Assembly (NCBI RefSeq): GCF_023953965.1
Contig: NZ_JAMLIX010000001.1
Coordinates: 1,984,501 to 2,048,500, forward strand
DNA from: Bosea sp. (in: a-proteobacteria)
Lineage (GTDB): Bacteria > Pseudomonadota > Alphaproteobacteria > Rhizobiales > Beijerinckiaceae
DNA: 64,000 bases
Reading direction: 5' to 3'
Part shown: positions 37,604 through 46,632 of the stretch, piece after piece
Layout: every line of letters starts with the position of its first letter
How positions within the stretch are numbered: position 1 is the first letter of the stretch
The notes under the pieces: generated by a model
What the model saw: only the letters and a program-made list of their open reading frames with translations
Databases searched by the model: none
Told to the model about the DNA's origin: nothing
Made by a program: the position numbers and the translations under genes

Positions 37604-37617
37604 TTGATGCTCATCAA
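37604..37617. promoter_or_regulatory. Perfect FNR/FixK operator
   Basis: TTGATGCTCATCAA matches the consensus TTGAT-N4-ATCAA exactly. It is 66-79 bases upstream of the universal stress protein start and about 176 bases upstream of the HlyD-like gene on the other strand, so it could serve one or both divergent transcripts. Confidence 0.82.
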
Positions 37618-37733
37618 ACAGATCGGGGTTTCGCGCAGATTCTGCCAGATCACATCCAACGGCGCCGCTGTGACGAAAGGCCATTGCGCCGCCTCCGGCC
37701 CTGCTATGTGATCGACATCAACGACGGGAGAGC

Positions 37734-37796
37734 ATGATCGTGGAGGATTTGACGAGCCGGGATCACCAGAACCGCTCGGCCGGATGCGCGAGATGA
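37734..37796 (+). CDS. Candidate 20-residue leader peptide ahead of the HlyD-like gene
   Basis: An ATG at 37734 with GGGAG a few bases upstream opens 20 codons ending at TGA 37794-37796, which overlaps the HlyD-like ATG at 37793 as ATGA. The peptide starts MIVEDLTSRD and has no known similarity. Its value is mainly as evidence for translational coupling; whether it is a real product is uncertain. Confidence 0.3.
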   Translation: MIVEDLTSRDHQNRSAGCAR

Positions 37797-38974
37797 ACCT
37801 TCATAGGATCCTGCCCGGGCTGTCGGCCCGGTCCATGTTGGCGGCGGCGGGCCTCGTCGCCGTCGCGGCCGGCGCGATCCTGCTCTGGTCCCGTCGCCCG
37901 GTCGATGTCGAGGTCGCCGCGATCGAACGGGACGTTCCGGTCCGGGTCTTCGGCCTGGGCACGACCGAAGCCCGTGTCGTCTCGAAGATCGGCTTCGAGA
38001 TCGGCGCCACGCTGGCCGAGCTTCACGCCGATCACGGCGACAGCGTCGCCAAGGGGCAGGTGCTCGCCCGCCTCGCCACCGGCGAGCAGGACGCAAAGGT
38101 CGCCAAGGCCCGCGCCGCGCTGCTGATCGCCGAGGTCAACATCGCCAGGAGCGGCGCCAATCTGGAGAAGGCGCGCGCGGTCTTCGTCCAGAGGCAGGAG
38201 GCCAACCGGCGCAAGCAGGCGCTGGCGGGTCGCGACATCGTCTCCCAGCAGGGGGCGGAGGAGGCTGCCCGCGACGAGGCCGTGGCCAAGGCGGATGTCG
38301 CGGTGGCGGAGAGCGAGGTGGAAAGCGCCAGGGCGCAGCAGACCGATGCCCGCGCCCAGCTTCAATATGAAGAAACCATGCTGCGGCACCGCACGCTCGC
38401 CGCGCCCTTCGACGCCGTCGTCATCGAGCGCCACAAGGAGCCGGGCAGCGTCGTCAAGGCCGGCGACCCGATCTTCACCCTGATCGCGGCCGGCAGCTAT
38501 TGGGGCCTCGCCTATGTCGACGAGGCGCGCGCCGGCTTCATCGAGGAGGGCCAGCCGGTCGAGGCGCGCCTGCGCTCCCGGCCGCTCGAGACCTTCACCG
38601 GGCGCGTGGTCCGCATCGGGCTCGAAAGCGACCGCGTCACCGAGGAGCGGCGCGTCTGGCTCAGGGGCGACAACCCGCCGGCGCGGGTCTATCTCGGCGA
38701 GCAGGTGGAGTTCTGGATCACGGTGGCGAAGCTCGACCGGGCCCTGCTCGTGCCCGCGGCCGCGGTCCATGGCTATGACGGCCGGCAGGGCACGGTCTGG
38801 ACGCTCGAGGACGGCCGGCTGCAGCGCCGCCTCGTCCGCTTCCGTCACCGCACCGAGGATGCGCGCCTCGAGGTCGTCGACGGTCTGCCGGCGAACGCGC
38901 GTGTCGTAACCCGGCTGGATGACGCGCTGCGCGAAGGCCGGGCGGCGCGCGCCGCCGGGGCGGGGGCATCATGA
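37793..38974 (+). CDS. HlyD/DevB-family periplasmic adaptor (membrane fusion protein)
   Basis: A 393-residue adaptor with an N-terminal membrane anchor (SMLAAAGLVAVAAGAILLW), a biotinyl-lipoyl-like half (EIGATLAELHADHGDSVAKG), a long helical hairpin (about residues 90-180, heptad-like, VAKARAALLIAEVNIARSG) and the second lipoyl half and beta-barrel (TLAAPFDAVVIERHKEPG, then VKAGDPIFTLI). Such proteins link an inner membrane ABC exporter to the outer membrane. An ATG three codons upstream (37784) is possible, but the ATGA overlap with a small upstream reading frame favours 37793. Its stop overlaps the permease start by four bases, giving an operon in DevBCA order. Confidence 0.88.
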   Translation: MNLHRILPGLSARSMLAAAGLVAVAAGAILLWSRRPVDVEVAAIERDVPVRVFGLGTTEARVVSKIGFEIGATLAELHADHGDSVAKGQVLARLATGEQDAKVAKARAALLIAEVNIARSGANLEKARAVFVQRQEANRRKQALAGRDIVSQQGAEEAARDEAVAKADVAVAESEVESARAQQTDARAQLQYEETMLRHRTLAAPFDAVVIERHKEPGSVVKAGDPIFTLIAAGSYWGLAYVDEARAGFIEEGQPVEARLRSRPLETFTGRVVRIGLESDRVTEERRVWLRGDNPPARVYLGEQVEFWITVAKLDRALLVPAAAVHGYDGRQGTVWTLEDGRLQRRLVRFRHRTEDARLEVVDGLPANARVVTRLDDALREGRAARAAGAGAS

Positions 38975-40104
38975 ACCTCGCCTGGCGCGATATACGCCAC
39001 AATCTCGGCCGCTTCCTGCTGACGGGCGTCGGGCTTGGCCTCCTGCTCGGCGTCGTCCTGGCGATGATCGGCATCTATCGTGGTCTCGTCGCCGATGCCC
39101 TGACGATCGCCCGGGCGCCGGCCGTCGATCTGTGGATCGTGGAGGCCAATACGCGCGGTCCTTTCGCCGAGGCCTCGCGGATCCCGGGCGACGTCCGCGA
39201 GGCGGTGGCACGCATCGCCGATGTCGCCGCCGCCGGCAGCATCACCTACCAGACCGTCGAGGCCGAGCATCGGGGCGGCAAGCTCAGGCTCTACGTCATC
39301 GGCCATGAGCCGGCGCGCCCCGGCGGCCCGCCGGAGATCGTGGAGGGGCGCGCGATCGCGCGCAGCCACCACGAGATGGTCGCCGACCGCTCGTCCGGGC
39401 TGACGCTCGGCGAACGGGTCCGGCTCGGCCGCAACAGCTTCACCGTGGTGGGGCTGACCCGGCACCAGGTCAATTCCGGCGGCGATCCGGCTGTCTACAT
39501 CGCGCTGGCCGACGCCCAGAAGCTCCAGTTCGAGCTCGCGCCGCCAGCCGCGCGGGTGCAGCTCGCCCGCGGCACGGGCAGCGCGAGCCGCGACACCGTC
39601 AACGCCGTCGTCGCCCGGCTGCATCCGAACGCCTCCCCCGCCGCGAGCGCCGCGGCGATCGGGCGCTGGAAGCATCTGGCTGCGATCACGCAGGAGGAGC
39701 AGGAAGTCATCCTGTCGCGCTCGCTCGTCGACCGCGCGCGGCGGCAGATCGGGCTGTTCACCTCGCTTCTGCTGGCCGTCTCGGCCGTCATCATCGCGCT
39801 CATCATCTACACCATGACGATGGAGAAGCTGAAGCAGATCGCGACCCTGAAGCTGATCGGGGCGCCCGACCGCACCATCATCGGCATGATCGTGCAGCAG
39901 GCGCTGGGGCTCGGGCTGATCGGCTTTGCGATCGGCGCCGCGCTCATCCTCGCCATCAAGGACCATTTCCCGCGCCGCGTGATCCTGGAACCGGACAATA
40001 TGGCCGCTCTCGGCCTGACCGTGTTCGCGATCTGCCTGTTGTCGAGCGGGCTCGGCGTTCGCGCGGCGCTCAGGGTCGATCCGGCGACGGCGCTCGGGGG
40101 CTGA
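38971..40104 (+). CDS. FtsX/DevC-like ABC exporter permease
   Basis: A 377-residue permease of the MacB/FtsX type. It has one N-terminal membrane helix (FLLTGVGLGLLLGVVLAMIG), a large periplasmic domain (about residues 45-260), and three C-terminal helices (LFTSLLLAVSAVIIALIIYT, ALGLGLIGFAIGAALILAI and GLTVFAICLLSSGLGV). The TMEKLKQIATLKLIGAPDRT stretch between helices is the FtsX-family coupling region. It couples with the adjacent ATPase for mechanotransmission rather than direct pore transport. It overlaps the HlyD-like gene by four bases and is followed by the ATPase gene after one base. Confidence 0.9.
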   Translation: MNLAWRDIRHNLGRFLLTGVGLGLLLGVVLAMIGIYRGLVADALTIARAPAVDLWIVEANTRGPFAEASRIPGDVREAVARIADVAAAGSITYQTVEAEHRGGKLRLYVIGHEPARPGGPPEIVEGRAIARSHHEMVADRSSGLTLGERVRLGRNSFTVVGLTRHQVNSGGDPAVYIALADAQKLQFELAPPAARVQLARGTGSASRDTVNAVVARLHPNASPAASAAAIGRWKHLAAITQEEQEVILSRSLVDRARRQIGLFTSLLLAVSAVIIALIIYTMTMEKLKQIATLKLIGAPDRTIIGMIVQQALGLGLIGFAIGAALILAIKDHFPRRVILEPDNMAALGLTVFAICLLSSGLGVRAALRVDPATALGG

Positions 40105-40105
40105 G

Positions 40106-40810
40106 ATGACGGGACCGGCATCCGACAGGCCGCTGGTGCGGCTTGAGGGAATCTCCAAGCATTTCGGCGAGGGCGAGACGCGCGTGGACGCGTTGCGGGA
40201 GGTTACGCTCGAGGTCTTTCCCCGGCAGGTCGTGGCCCTGCTCGGGCCTTCCGGTTCCGGCAAGACCACGCTGCTCAACGTCATCGGCTGCATCCTCGAT
40301 CCGTCGGCGGGGTCGATGGAGCTCGACGGCGAGCGCGTGCTGCATGACGGCCGGTGGCAGCGCGGCGATCTCAGGCGGCTCAGGCTCGACAAGATCGGAT
40401 TCATCTTCCAGTTCCACAACCTGCTGCCCTTTCTCGACGCGACGGACAATGTCGCGCTCGTCCTGCAACTGGCGCGCGTCGACATGGTAAGCGCGCGCGA
40501 GCGGGCGGGGCGATTGCTGGACGATCTGGAGGTCGGTCACCGCCGGCGCGCCTTGCCGGCCAAGCTTTCGGGCGGCGAGGCGCAGCGCGTCGCCATCGCC
40601 CGTGCGCTCGCCAACAGCCCCCGCATCATCCTGGCCGACGAGCCGACCGCCGCGCTCGATTCCAAGCGCGCCGCCATCGTCATGGACCTCTTGCGCAAGC
40701 TCGCGGTCGAGCGCGACGCCGCCATCATCGCCGTCACGCATGACGAGAAGATCTTCGACCGCTTCGATCACATGTTCCATTTGCGCGATGGCCGTCTGGC
40801 GGAGGCTTGA
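40106..40810 (+). CDS. MacB/LolD/DevA-type ABC ATPase
   Basis: A 234-residue ATPase with Walker A LLGPSGSGKTTLLNVIG, Q-loop FIFQFHNLLPFLDA, signature LSGGEAQRVAIARALANSPRI (quoted: LSGGEAQRVAIARALA), Walker B IILADEPTAALD and switch His in IAVTHDEKIFDRFDHMF. It belongs to the LolD/MacB/DevA group that drives FtsX-like permeases. The three genes, adaptor, permease and ATPase, form a complete exporter except for the outer membrane channel, which may be a TolC-like protein elsewhere. The substrate is unknown; the FNR box upstream suggests it matters at low oxygen. Confidence 0.92.
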   Translation: MTGPASDRPLVRLEGISKHFGEGETRVDALREVTLEVFPRQVVALLGPSGSGKTTLLNVIGCILDPSAGSMELDGERVLHDGRWQRGDLRRLRLDKIGFIFQFHNLLPFLDATDNVALVLQLARVDMVSARERAGRLLDDLEVGHRRRALPAKLSGGEAQRVAIARALANSPRIILADEPTAALDSKRAAIVMDLLRKLAVERDAAIIAVTHDEKIFDRFDHMFHLRDGRLAEA

Positions 40811-41106
40811 GGCATCACCGGATGCCACGACCAGCCGGTGGCTTTGCCACGCCAGCCCGCGATGGCCCGAGATCGCGGCGCCGCTTCACAAGCTATAGTT
40901 TTTCTTGGCTGACGTAGGAAAATCTAGCCTTTCCAGAAGACCGTTTGTTTGGCGGATACCGATTTTTAAGCAATCCCATGGCTACGTGACGGCGAGTTAA
41001 CCCAACGGCATGGGCATGCTCGGTATGCCCGTTGAAGAATTTAACCTTATGGCGGCGTGGGCGTAATGTTATCGAGCCTATTTTTTAGCTCGCCAGGAGA
41101 GGGATT
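40811..41106. other. 296-base intergenic region with a small hairpin
   Basis: I see no gene here. GGGCAT (41012-41017) and ATGCCC (41025-41030) form a six-pair stem. Base composition is lower in GC than the flanking genes, as expected for a promoter region of the GGDEF-EAL gene; no operator could be assigned. AGGAGAGGG lies just before that gene's TTG start. Confidence 0.5.
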
Positions 41107-43113
41107 TTGATTAGATATCGTATAAATAATCTCTTTCGCGTCATACAAACAACAATGACCGTGACGACGGACAGGCCCGATCTGTTGAGAGCTCAGCTCA
41201 ATGCTCTCTCCAGGCTGATTCCCTTGCTCTATTTCATGCTCGTTACAAATGCCTGGGTCCTGGCGATTACCTTTCTCGGCAAGGCGCCGGATTGGCTGAG
41301 CCTCTATCTCGCGATCGGCCTGAGCGTGTTTTGCGGCCTGCGGCTGGTGCAATGGTGGCGCAAGAAGGACATCCGGCTGACGGATCTTGAGACCGCGCGC
41401 GTATTGCGGCGAACCAACAAGATCTCGGCGATTCTCGGCGTATCCTTCTCCGTCTGGGCCATTGCGCTGTTCCCCTACGGGGACGCTTATACGCAAGCCT
41501 ATGTCGGCACCTTCCTGACGGTCGCCATGCTCACCAGCATGCTGTGCCTCATCCATCTGCGCTCGGCCGCGGTGATCGTCGCCCTGAGCGTCAGCATCCC
41601 CTGCGCCACCTTTTTCGCATTGAGCGGCATACCGACGCTGATCGGCACGGCGATCAACGTCACGCTGATCACCGTCGGCGTCGTCATCGTGATCCTGATC
41701 CAGTATCGGGACTTCACGCGCATGGTAGAGGCGCAGAAGCAGACCGAGCTTTTGAGCAACGAGAACCTGCGCCTGGCCAATCTCGACAGCCTCACCGAGC
41801 TGCCCAACAGGCGTGCGTTCTTCGCCCGGCTGGCGGAGGTCTTCAAAACCACCCCGGCCGAACGGACGCGCATCGCGCTCGGCATCATCGATCTCGACGG
41901 CTTCAAGCCCGTGAACGACCTTTACGGCCATGCCGTTGGCGACAAGCTTTTGATCGCCGTCGCCGAGCGGCTGCTGTTCGATCGTCCGTCCGGAGCGCTG
42001 TTCATGTCCCGCCTCGGCGGAGACGAGTTCGCCTATGTCGTGACGGATGCGCCCGATGACGATGCCCTCGTCGCGCAAGGCGAGAGGATCGCCGAATTGC
42101 TGCGGGCTCCCTTCCTGCTCGCGGAGGCGACCGTGCAGATTTCGGGTTCCGTCGGCATCGCCGTCTATCCCGAAATGGCGAGCGGGGCGAACCAGCTGTT
42201 CGAGCGTGCGGATTATGCGCTCTACCACGGCAAGAGCGCGCGCCGGGGCGGCGCCATCCTGTTTTCCGCCGATCATGAAGCGCAGATCAACAACGATGCC
42301 CGGATCGAGCAGGCGCTCAAATGCGCCGATTTCGAACGGGAGCTGTCCGTGGTGTTTCAGCCCATCGTCGATATCCGTACCCAGGCGACCGTCGGCTTCG
42401 AGACGCTGGCGCGCTGGGCCAGCCCGACGATCGGCTGGATTTCGCCGGGTGAGTTCATCCCGGTCGCCGAGCGCGCCGGCATCATCGGCTCGTTGACCCG
42501 GCCGCTGTTGAAGAAGGCGCTGGTGGCGGCCCTGTGCTGGTCGCGGGAGCTTCGCCTGTCGTTCAACCTGTCCGCCTATGATCTCAATTCGGTGGAGGGC
42601 GCCGAGACGATCCTGGCCATCATCAAGGACAGCGGATTCGACCCCCGCAGGCTCGACCTGGAGATCACCGAGACCGCGTTCGCCCATGATTTCAAGCAGG
42701 TCCAGCAGTCGATCGAGATGCTGCGCATCCTCGGCTGCGGGATCTCGCTGGACGATTTCGGCACGGGCTACTCCAGCCTGTCGCGCCTGCATGCCCTGCC
42801 GCTGACCAAGATCAAGATCGACCGGAGCTTCGTGACCGGGCTCGACAAGAGCCCCGCGAGCTTCAAGATCGTCAAATCCCTGCTGGCGCTCAGCCGCGAC
42901 ATGGGGCTGGACTGCGTGATCGAAGGGGTCGAGACCGACGAGGAGATGGCGGTGCTGCGGCGGCTCGGGGGGTTGATGGTCCAGGGCTATTTCTATTCCG
43001 CGCCCATCGCCGAGGAGGAGGTCACCCTCTATCTCGAAGGAGCGGTCGCCGGGCGCCAGGCGCTCGCGGCCTTGCCGAGAAGCCCGTCGGCGCCCCGGCC
43101 GGCGCACGCCTAG
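41107..43113 (+). CDS. Membrane-bound GGDEF-EAL cyclic di-GMP enzyme
   Basis: A 668-residue protein with an N-terminal membrane region of about five to six helices (residues 36-200), a GGDEF domain (about 225-385) and an EAL domain (about 400-650). The GGDEF signature is intact at residues 304-308 (SRLGGDEFAYV), and no RxxD inhibitory site lies just upstream. The EAL signature reads ETL (432-434, VGFETLARW), a tolerated variant, with the further catalytic stretches LEITETAF, DDFGTGYSSL and IKIDRSFV present. It may therefore both make and break cyclic di-GMP, with the membrane part as sensor. TTG at 41107 after AGGAGAGGG is the chosen start; an ATG at 41155 lacks a ribosome-binding site. Confidence 0.88.
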   Translation: MIRYRINNLFRVIQTTMTVTTDRPDLLRAQLNALSRLIPLLYFMLVTNAWVLAITFLGKAPDWLSLYLAIGLSVFCGLRLVQWWRKKDIRLTDLETARVLRRTNKISAILGVSFSVWAIALFPYGDAYTQAYVGTFLTVAMLTSMLCLIHLRSAAVIVALSVSIPCATFFALSGIPTLIGTAINVTLITVGVVIVILIQYRDFTRMVEAQKQTELLSNENLRLANLDSLTELPNRRAFFARLAEVFKTTPAERTRIALGIIDLDGFKPVNDLYGHAVGDKLLIAVAERLLFDRPSGALFMSRLGGDEFAYVVTDAPDDDALVAQGERIAELLRAPFLLAEATVQISGSVGIAVYPEMASGANQLFERADYALYHGKSARRGGAILFSADHEAQINNDARIEQALKCADFERELSVVFQPIVDIRTQATVGFETLARWASPTIGWISPGEFIPVAERAGIIGSLTRPLLKKALVAALCWSRELRLSFNLSAYDLNSVEGAETILAIIKDSGFDPRRLDLEITETAFAHDFKQVQQSIEMLRILGCGISLDDFGTGYSSLSRLHALPLTKIKIDRSFVTGLDKSPASFKIVKSLLALSRDMGLDCVIEGVETDEEMAVLRRLGGLMVQGYFYSAPIAEEEVTLYLEGAVAGRQALAALPRSPSAPRPAHA

Positions 43114-43134
43114 AGTCGTCTCGACGGCCATGCC

Positions 43135-43159
43135 GGAACCGCCGTTGCCGGCGCGGGTT
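43135..43159 (+). promoter_or_regulatory. EcfG-type general stress promoter for ligD
   Basis: GGAAC (43135-43139), a 16-base spacer and GGTT (43156-43159) fit the motif GGAAC-N16/17-(C/G)GTT. The ligD start is 36 bases downstream of the -10 element. Confidence 0.6.
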
Positions 43160-43194
43160 TATCCGGGGAGCGCCGTCGAAGACGAGGTCTGACG

Positions 43195-45780
43195 TTGCCG
43201 GGCAAGCTGCAAGCCTATCGCGCCAAGCGTGATTTCCGGAAGACGAAGGAGCCCGGCGACGCGATCGCGGTGGCGCCTTCCAACCGCCTGCGCTTCGTCA
43301 TCCAGAAGCATGACGCGACGCGGCTGCATTACGATCTCCGGCTCGAGCTCGGCGGGGTCTTCAAGTCCTGGGCGGTGACCAGGGGCCCGTCGCTCGACCC
43401 TCACGACAAGCGTCTCGCCGTCGCGGTCGAGGACCACCCGCTCGCCTATGGTGATTTCGAAGGGACGATCCCGAAGGGGCAGTATGGCGGCGGCACGGTC
43501 CAGCTCTGGGACCGCGGCTACTGGCGGCCGGAGGGCAGGCTGAGCCCTGAGCGCCAGCTCGAAAAGGGCGAGCTCAAATTCACGCTCGACGGCGAGCGGC
43601 TGCATGGCGGCTTCGTGCTGGTGCGCATGAAGCACGACCGCGACGGCGGCAAGCGCACGAACTGGCTCCTGATCAAGCATCGCGACGCCGATGCGGTCGA
43701 CGCCGATGGCGATGCCGTCCTGAAGGCCGGGACCTCGGTGGCCTCGGGCCGGACCATGGCCGCGATCGCCGCCGGGCGCGGGCGCTCTCCCGCCCCTTTC
43801 CTGCTGGCCGGGCAGGCCGTCGATGCCGATGCCGTCTGGGACAGCAGGAAGGGATCGGCGGCTGAAGCGCGCGCGGGCAGGCCGGCTCCGGCCGATCCCA
43901 CCGATCTTCCCGGCTTCATCGCGCCGCAGCTTTGCCGGAGCGTCGCGCGGCCGCCGGCCGGCGGCGGCTGGGTCCATGAGATCAAGTTCGACGGCTATCG
44001 CATCCAGGCCCGCGTCGCGGGTGGCAAGGTCACGCTGAAGACGCGCAAGGGCCTCGACTGGACGAGGAGGTTCGGCGCCATCGCGAAAGCCTTCGAGGAT
44101 CTGCCCGATTGCATCGTCGATGGCGAGATCGTCGCTCTCGACGATCACGGCGCCCCGGATTTCGCCGCGCTGCAGGCCGCCCTGTCCGAGGAGCAGACCG
44201 GGAATCTGGTCTTCTTCGCGTTCGATCTGCTCTTTCTCGACGGTGAGGATTGGCGCGATCGGCCGCTCACGGCCCGCAAGGAGAAGCTCGCGGCGCTGCT
44301 CGGCCAGCACGCCGACGGAGTCACCTTACGCTATGTCGAGCATTTCGCGACCGGCGGGGAGGCGGTGCTGGAATCCGCCTGCCGGCTTGCGCTCGAAGGC
44401 ATCGTCTCGAAGCGGGGCGATGCGCCTTACGTCTCCGGCCGCGGCGAAAGCTGGAGGAAGGCCAAATGCCGCGCCGGCCACGAGGTCGTCATCGGCGGCT
44501 GGGCGACCACGGCGGGCCAGTTCCGCTCGCTCTTGGTCGGCGTCCATCGCGGTTCGCATTTCATCTATATCGGCCGCGTCGGGACCGGATATGGCGCGGC
44601 CAAGGTCGAGGCGCTGCTGGCGCGCCTGAAGGAGCACGAGGCGAAGACGTCGCCCTTCACCGGGACGGGCGCGCCGCGGCGGCAGCCGGGAGTCCACTGG
44701 ACGGAACCTGTCCTCGTCGTCGAGATCGAATTCGCGGGCTGGACGGGTGACGGCATGATCCGGCAGGCCGCCTTCAAGGGCTTGCGCGAGGACAAGCCGG
44801 CGGCCGAGGTCGAGACCGATCTGCCGGCGCCGCCCGCGAAAACCGCCCCGCCGCAGCCCCTGGCCGGACGGGGAGGGCGGGTCGATATCCTTAGCGTGCC
44901 GCTCTCCAAGCCCGACAAGCCGCTCTGGCCCGATGCCGAGGACGGGAAGCTGGTCTCGAAGCGCGATCTCGCCCGCTATTTCGAGGCCATGGGCGCCTGG
45001 ATGCTGCCGCATATCCGGGGCCGGCCGTGCTCGCTGCTCAGGGCGCTGGACGGCATCGCGGGCGAAACCTTCTTCCAGCGCCATGCCGGCCCGGGCACGT
45101 CGAGCCTGTTCGAGCTCGTGACGATCGCCGGCGATAGGAAATCCTATCTCCAGATCGATCGGATCGAAGCCCTGATCGCCACCGCGCAGATCGGCGGGAT
45201 CGAGCTGCATCCGTGGAACTGCCGGCCGGACGCGCTGGAAACGCCGGGCCGGCTGGTGTTCGATCTCGATCCCGGACCGGGGGTCGCCTTCGACCGCGTC
45301 GTCGAGGCGGCGAGGACGATGAAGGAGCGGCTCGAGGCGCTCGGGCTCGCCGGCTTCTGCAAGACCACGGGCGGCAAGGGCCTGCATGTGGTGACGCCAC
45401 TGGCGAAGCCCGGCCGCGGCGGGCTGGACTGGGCCACCGCCAAGGATTTCGCCCGCCGCCTCTGCGCCGGGATCGCCGCCGACGAGCCCGAGCGCTATCT
45501 CGTCACCATGGCCAAGCGCCTGCGTGAGGGGCGGATCTTCCTCGATTATCTGCGCAACGACCGGATGGCGACGGCGGTCGCGCCGCTCTCGCCGCGCGCG
45601 CGGCCGGGCGCGCATGTCTCGATGCCGCTCAACTGGCCGCAGGTGAAGGCGGGGCTCGATCCGGCCCGCTACACCCTGCGCACGGCGCCGAAGCTCCTGG
45701 CCGGGAGCAAGGCGTGGGACGGCTATGGCGATGCCGAACGGCCCCTGGCCGATGCGATCCGCAGGCTTGGCCGTTCCTGA
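43195..45780 (+). CDS. ligD: Multifunctional NHEJ DNA ligase D
   Basis: An 861-residue LigD in the order phosphoesterase (about residues 25-180, [17 protein letters not shown]), ATP-dependent ligase (about 245-530) and polymerase/primase (about 565-845). The ligase nucleophile is Lys264 in [11 protein letters not shown], with DGEIVALDD and EGIVSKRG as further motifs. The polymerase domain has VFDLDPGPG, whose two aspartates bind metal, and [10 protein letters not shown]. All three activities therefore look intact, able to trim 3' ends, fill in and seal double-strand breaks with Ku. TTG at 43195 gives the usual [12 protein letters not shown] start. An EcfG promoter lies upstream, and the first ku gene follows 66 bases after the stop. 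Confidence 0.93.
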   Translation: MPGKLQAYRAKRDFRKTKEPGDAIAVAPSNRLRFVIQKHDATRLHYDLRLELGGVFKSWAVTRGPSLDPHDKRLAVAVEDHPLAYGDFEGTIPKGQYGGGTVQLWDRGYWRPEGRLSPERQLEKGELKFTLDGERLHGGFVLVRMKHDRDGGKRTNWLLIKHRDADAVDADGDAVLKAGTSVASGRTMAAIAAGRGRSPAPFLLAGQAVDADAVWDSRKGSAAEARAGRPAPADPTDLPGFIAPQLCRSVARPPAGGGWVHEIKFDGYRIQARVAGGKVTLKTRKGLDWTRRFGAIAKAFEDLPDCIVDGEIVALDDHGAPDFAALQAALSEEQTGNLVFFAFDLLFLDGEDWRDRPLTARKEKLAALLGQHADGVTLRYVEHFATGGEAVLESACRLALEGIVSKRGDAPYVSGRGESWRKAKCRAGHEVVIGGWATTAGQFRSLLVGVHRGSHFIYIGRVGTGYGAAKVEALLARLKEHEAKTSPFTGTGAPRRQPGVHWTEPVLVVEIEFAGWTGDGMIRQAAFKGLREDKPAAEVETDLPAPPAKTAPPQPLAGRGGRVDILSVPLSKPDKPLWPDAEDGKLVSKRDLARYFEAMGAWMLPHIRGRPCSLLRALDGIAGETFFQRHAGPGTSSLFELVTIAGDRKSYLQIDRIEALIATAQIGGIELHPWNCRPDALETPGRLVFDLDPGPGVAFDRVVEAARTMKERLEALGLAGFCKTTGGKGLHVVTPLAKPGRGGLDWATAKDFARRLCAGIAADEPERYLVTMAKRLREGRIFLDYLRNDRMATAVAPLSPRARPGAHVSMPLNWPQVKAGLDPARYTLRTAPKLLAGSKAWDGYGDAERPLADAIRRLGRS

Positions 45781-45795
45781 CGAGGGCGCTCATCC

Positions 45796-45820
45796 GGAAC
45801 GGATCGACGGCCCGGGCGTT
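45796..45820 (+). promoter_or_regulatory. EcfG-type general stress promoter for the first ku gene
   Basis: GGAAC (45796-45800), a 16-base spacer and CGTT (45817-45820) match the EcfG consensus exactly. The ku start codon is 27 bases downstream, so ku can be transcribed independently of ligD. Confidence 0.68.
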
Positions 45821-45846
45821 CCGCATCCGACCGGAGAAACGCGCCC

Positions 45847-46632
45847 ATGGCCCAGCGGACCTTCTGGAAAGGCTATCTCAAGCTCTCGCTCGTGACCTGC
45901 CCGGTCGCGATGCTGCCGGCGCGCTCGGAGAGCGAGAAGGTGCGCTTCCACACGCTCAACCGCCGCACCGGCAACCGTATCCGCAGCCGCTTCGTCGATG
46001 CCGTCACCGGCAAGCCGGTGGCCGAGGCAGACGAGGTCAAGGGCTATCCCAGGGGCGACGACGACTATGTCATGCTCGAGGATGACGAGCTCGACGCCGT
46101 CGCGCTGGAGAGCACCCGCACCATCGATATCGAGGTCTTCGCGCCGCGCGCCTCCGTCGGCTGGATCTGGTACGACACGCCGCATTACCTCGTGCCGGAC
46201 GGCAAGATCGGCGACGAGGCCTTTTCCGTCATCCGCGAGGCGATGAAGGCGACGAAGACCGTCGGCATCTCCCGCCTCGTGCTCTACCGGCGCGAGCGGG
46301 CCGTGCTGCTGGAGCCGCGCGACAGGGGCATCGTGCTGTGGACGCTGCGCTATGGCGACGAGGTGCGCGACGAAGCGGATTATTTCGCCGATCCGGGGCA
46401 GGCGAAGCCCGAGCCCGACCTGCGCGCCCTCATGGAAAAGCTGATCAGATCGCGCACGAAGGACTGGTCGCCCGACCTGACGCAGGACCCCGTTCAGGAC
46501 GAGCTCCTGACGATCATCAAGGCCCGGCAGAAGGGCCGCGCGCCGGCGCGGAAAGCCGCGCGGCCGGCGCGCGAGGGCAATGTCGTCGATATCATGGATG
46601 CGCTGAGAAGAAGCCTCGAAGCCCGGAAGTGA
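45847..46632 (+). CDS. ku: DNA end-binding protein Ku (first copy)
   Basis: A 261-residue bacterial Ku, which forms a homodimer ring on DNA ends and recruits LigD. It starts AQRTFWKGYLKLSLVTCPVAM, has FHTLNRRTGNRIRSRFVDAV, the KGYPRGDDDYVMLEDDELDA acidic stretch and the C-terminal DEADYFADPG. The end has a short basic tail (KARQKGRAPARKAARPAREG, quoted in part) and the helix VVDIMDALRRSLE that in this family contacts LigD. The two ku proteins of this locus are clearly different from each other, so they may form homo- or heterodimers. Its stop codon touches the stop of the second ku gene on the other strand. Confidence 0.95.
   Translation: MAQRTFWKGYLKLSLVTCPVAMLPARSESEKVRFHTLNRRTGNRIRSRFVDAVTGKPVAEADEVKGYPRGDDDYVMLEDDELDAVALESTRTIDIEVFAPRASVGWIWYDTPHYLVPDGKIGDEAFSVIREAMKATKTVGISRLVLYRRERAVLLEPRDRGIVLWTLRYGDEVRDEADYFADPGQAKPEPDLRALMEKLIRSRTKDWSPDLTQDPVQDELLTIIKARQKGRAPARKAARPAREGNVVDIMDALRRSLEARK

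Noticed and set aside
41047..43131. A minus-strand frame opposite the GGDEF-EAL gene
   Set aside because: Same reason: the plus-strand protein has clear GGDEF and EAL motifs, the antisense frame none.
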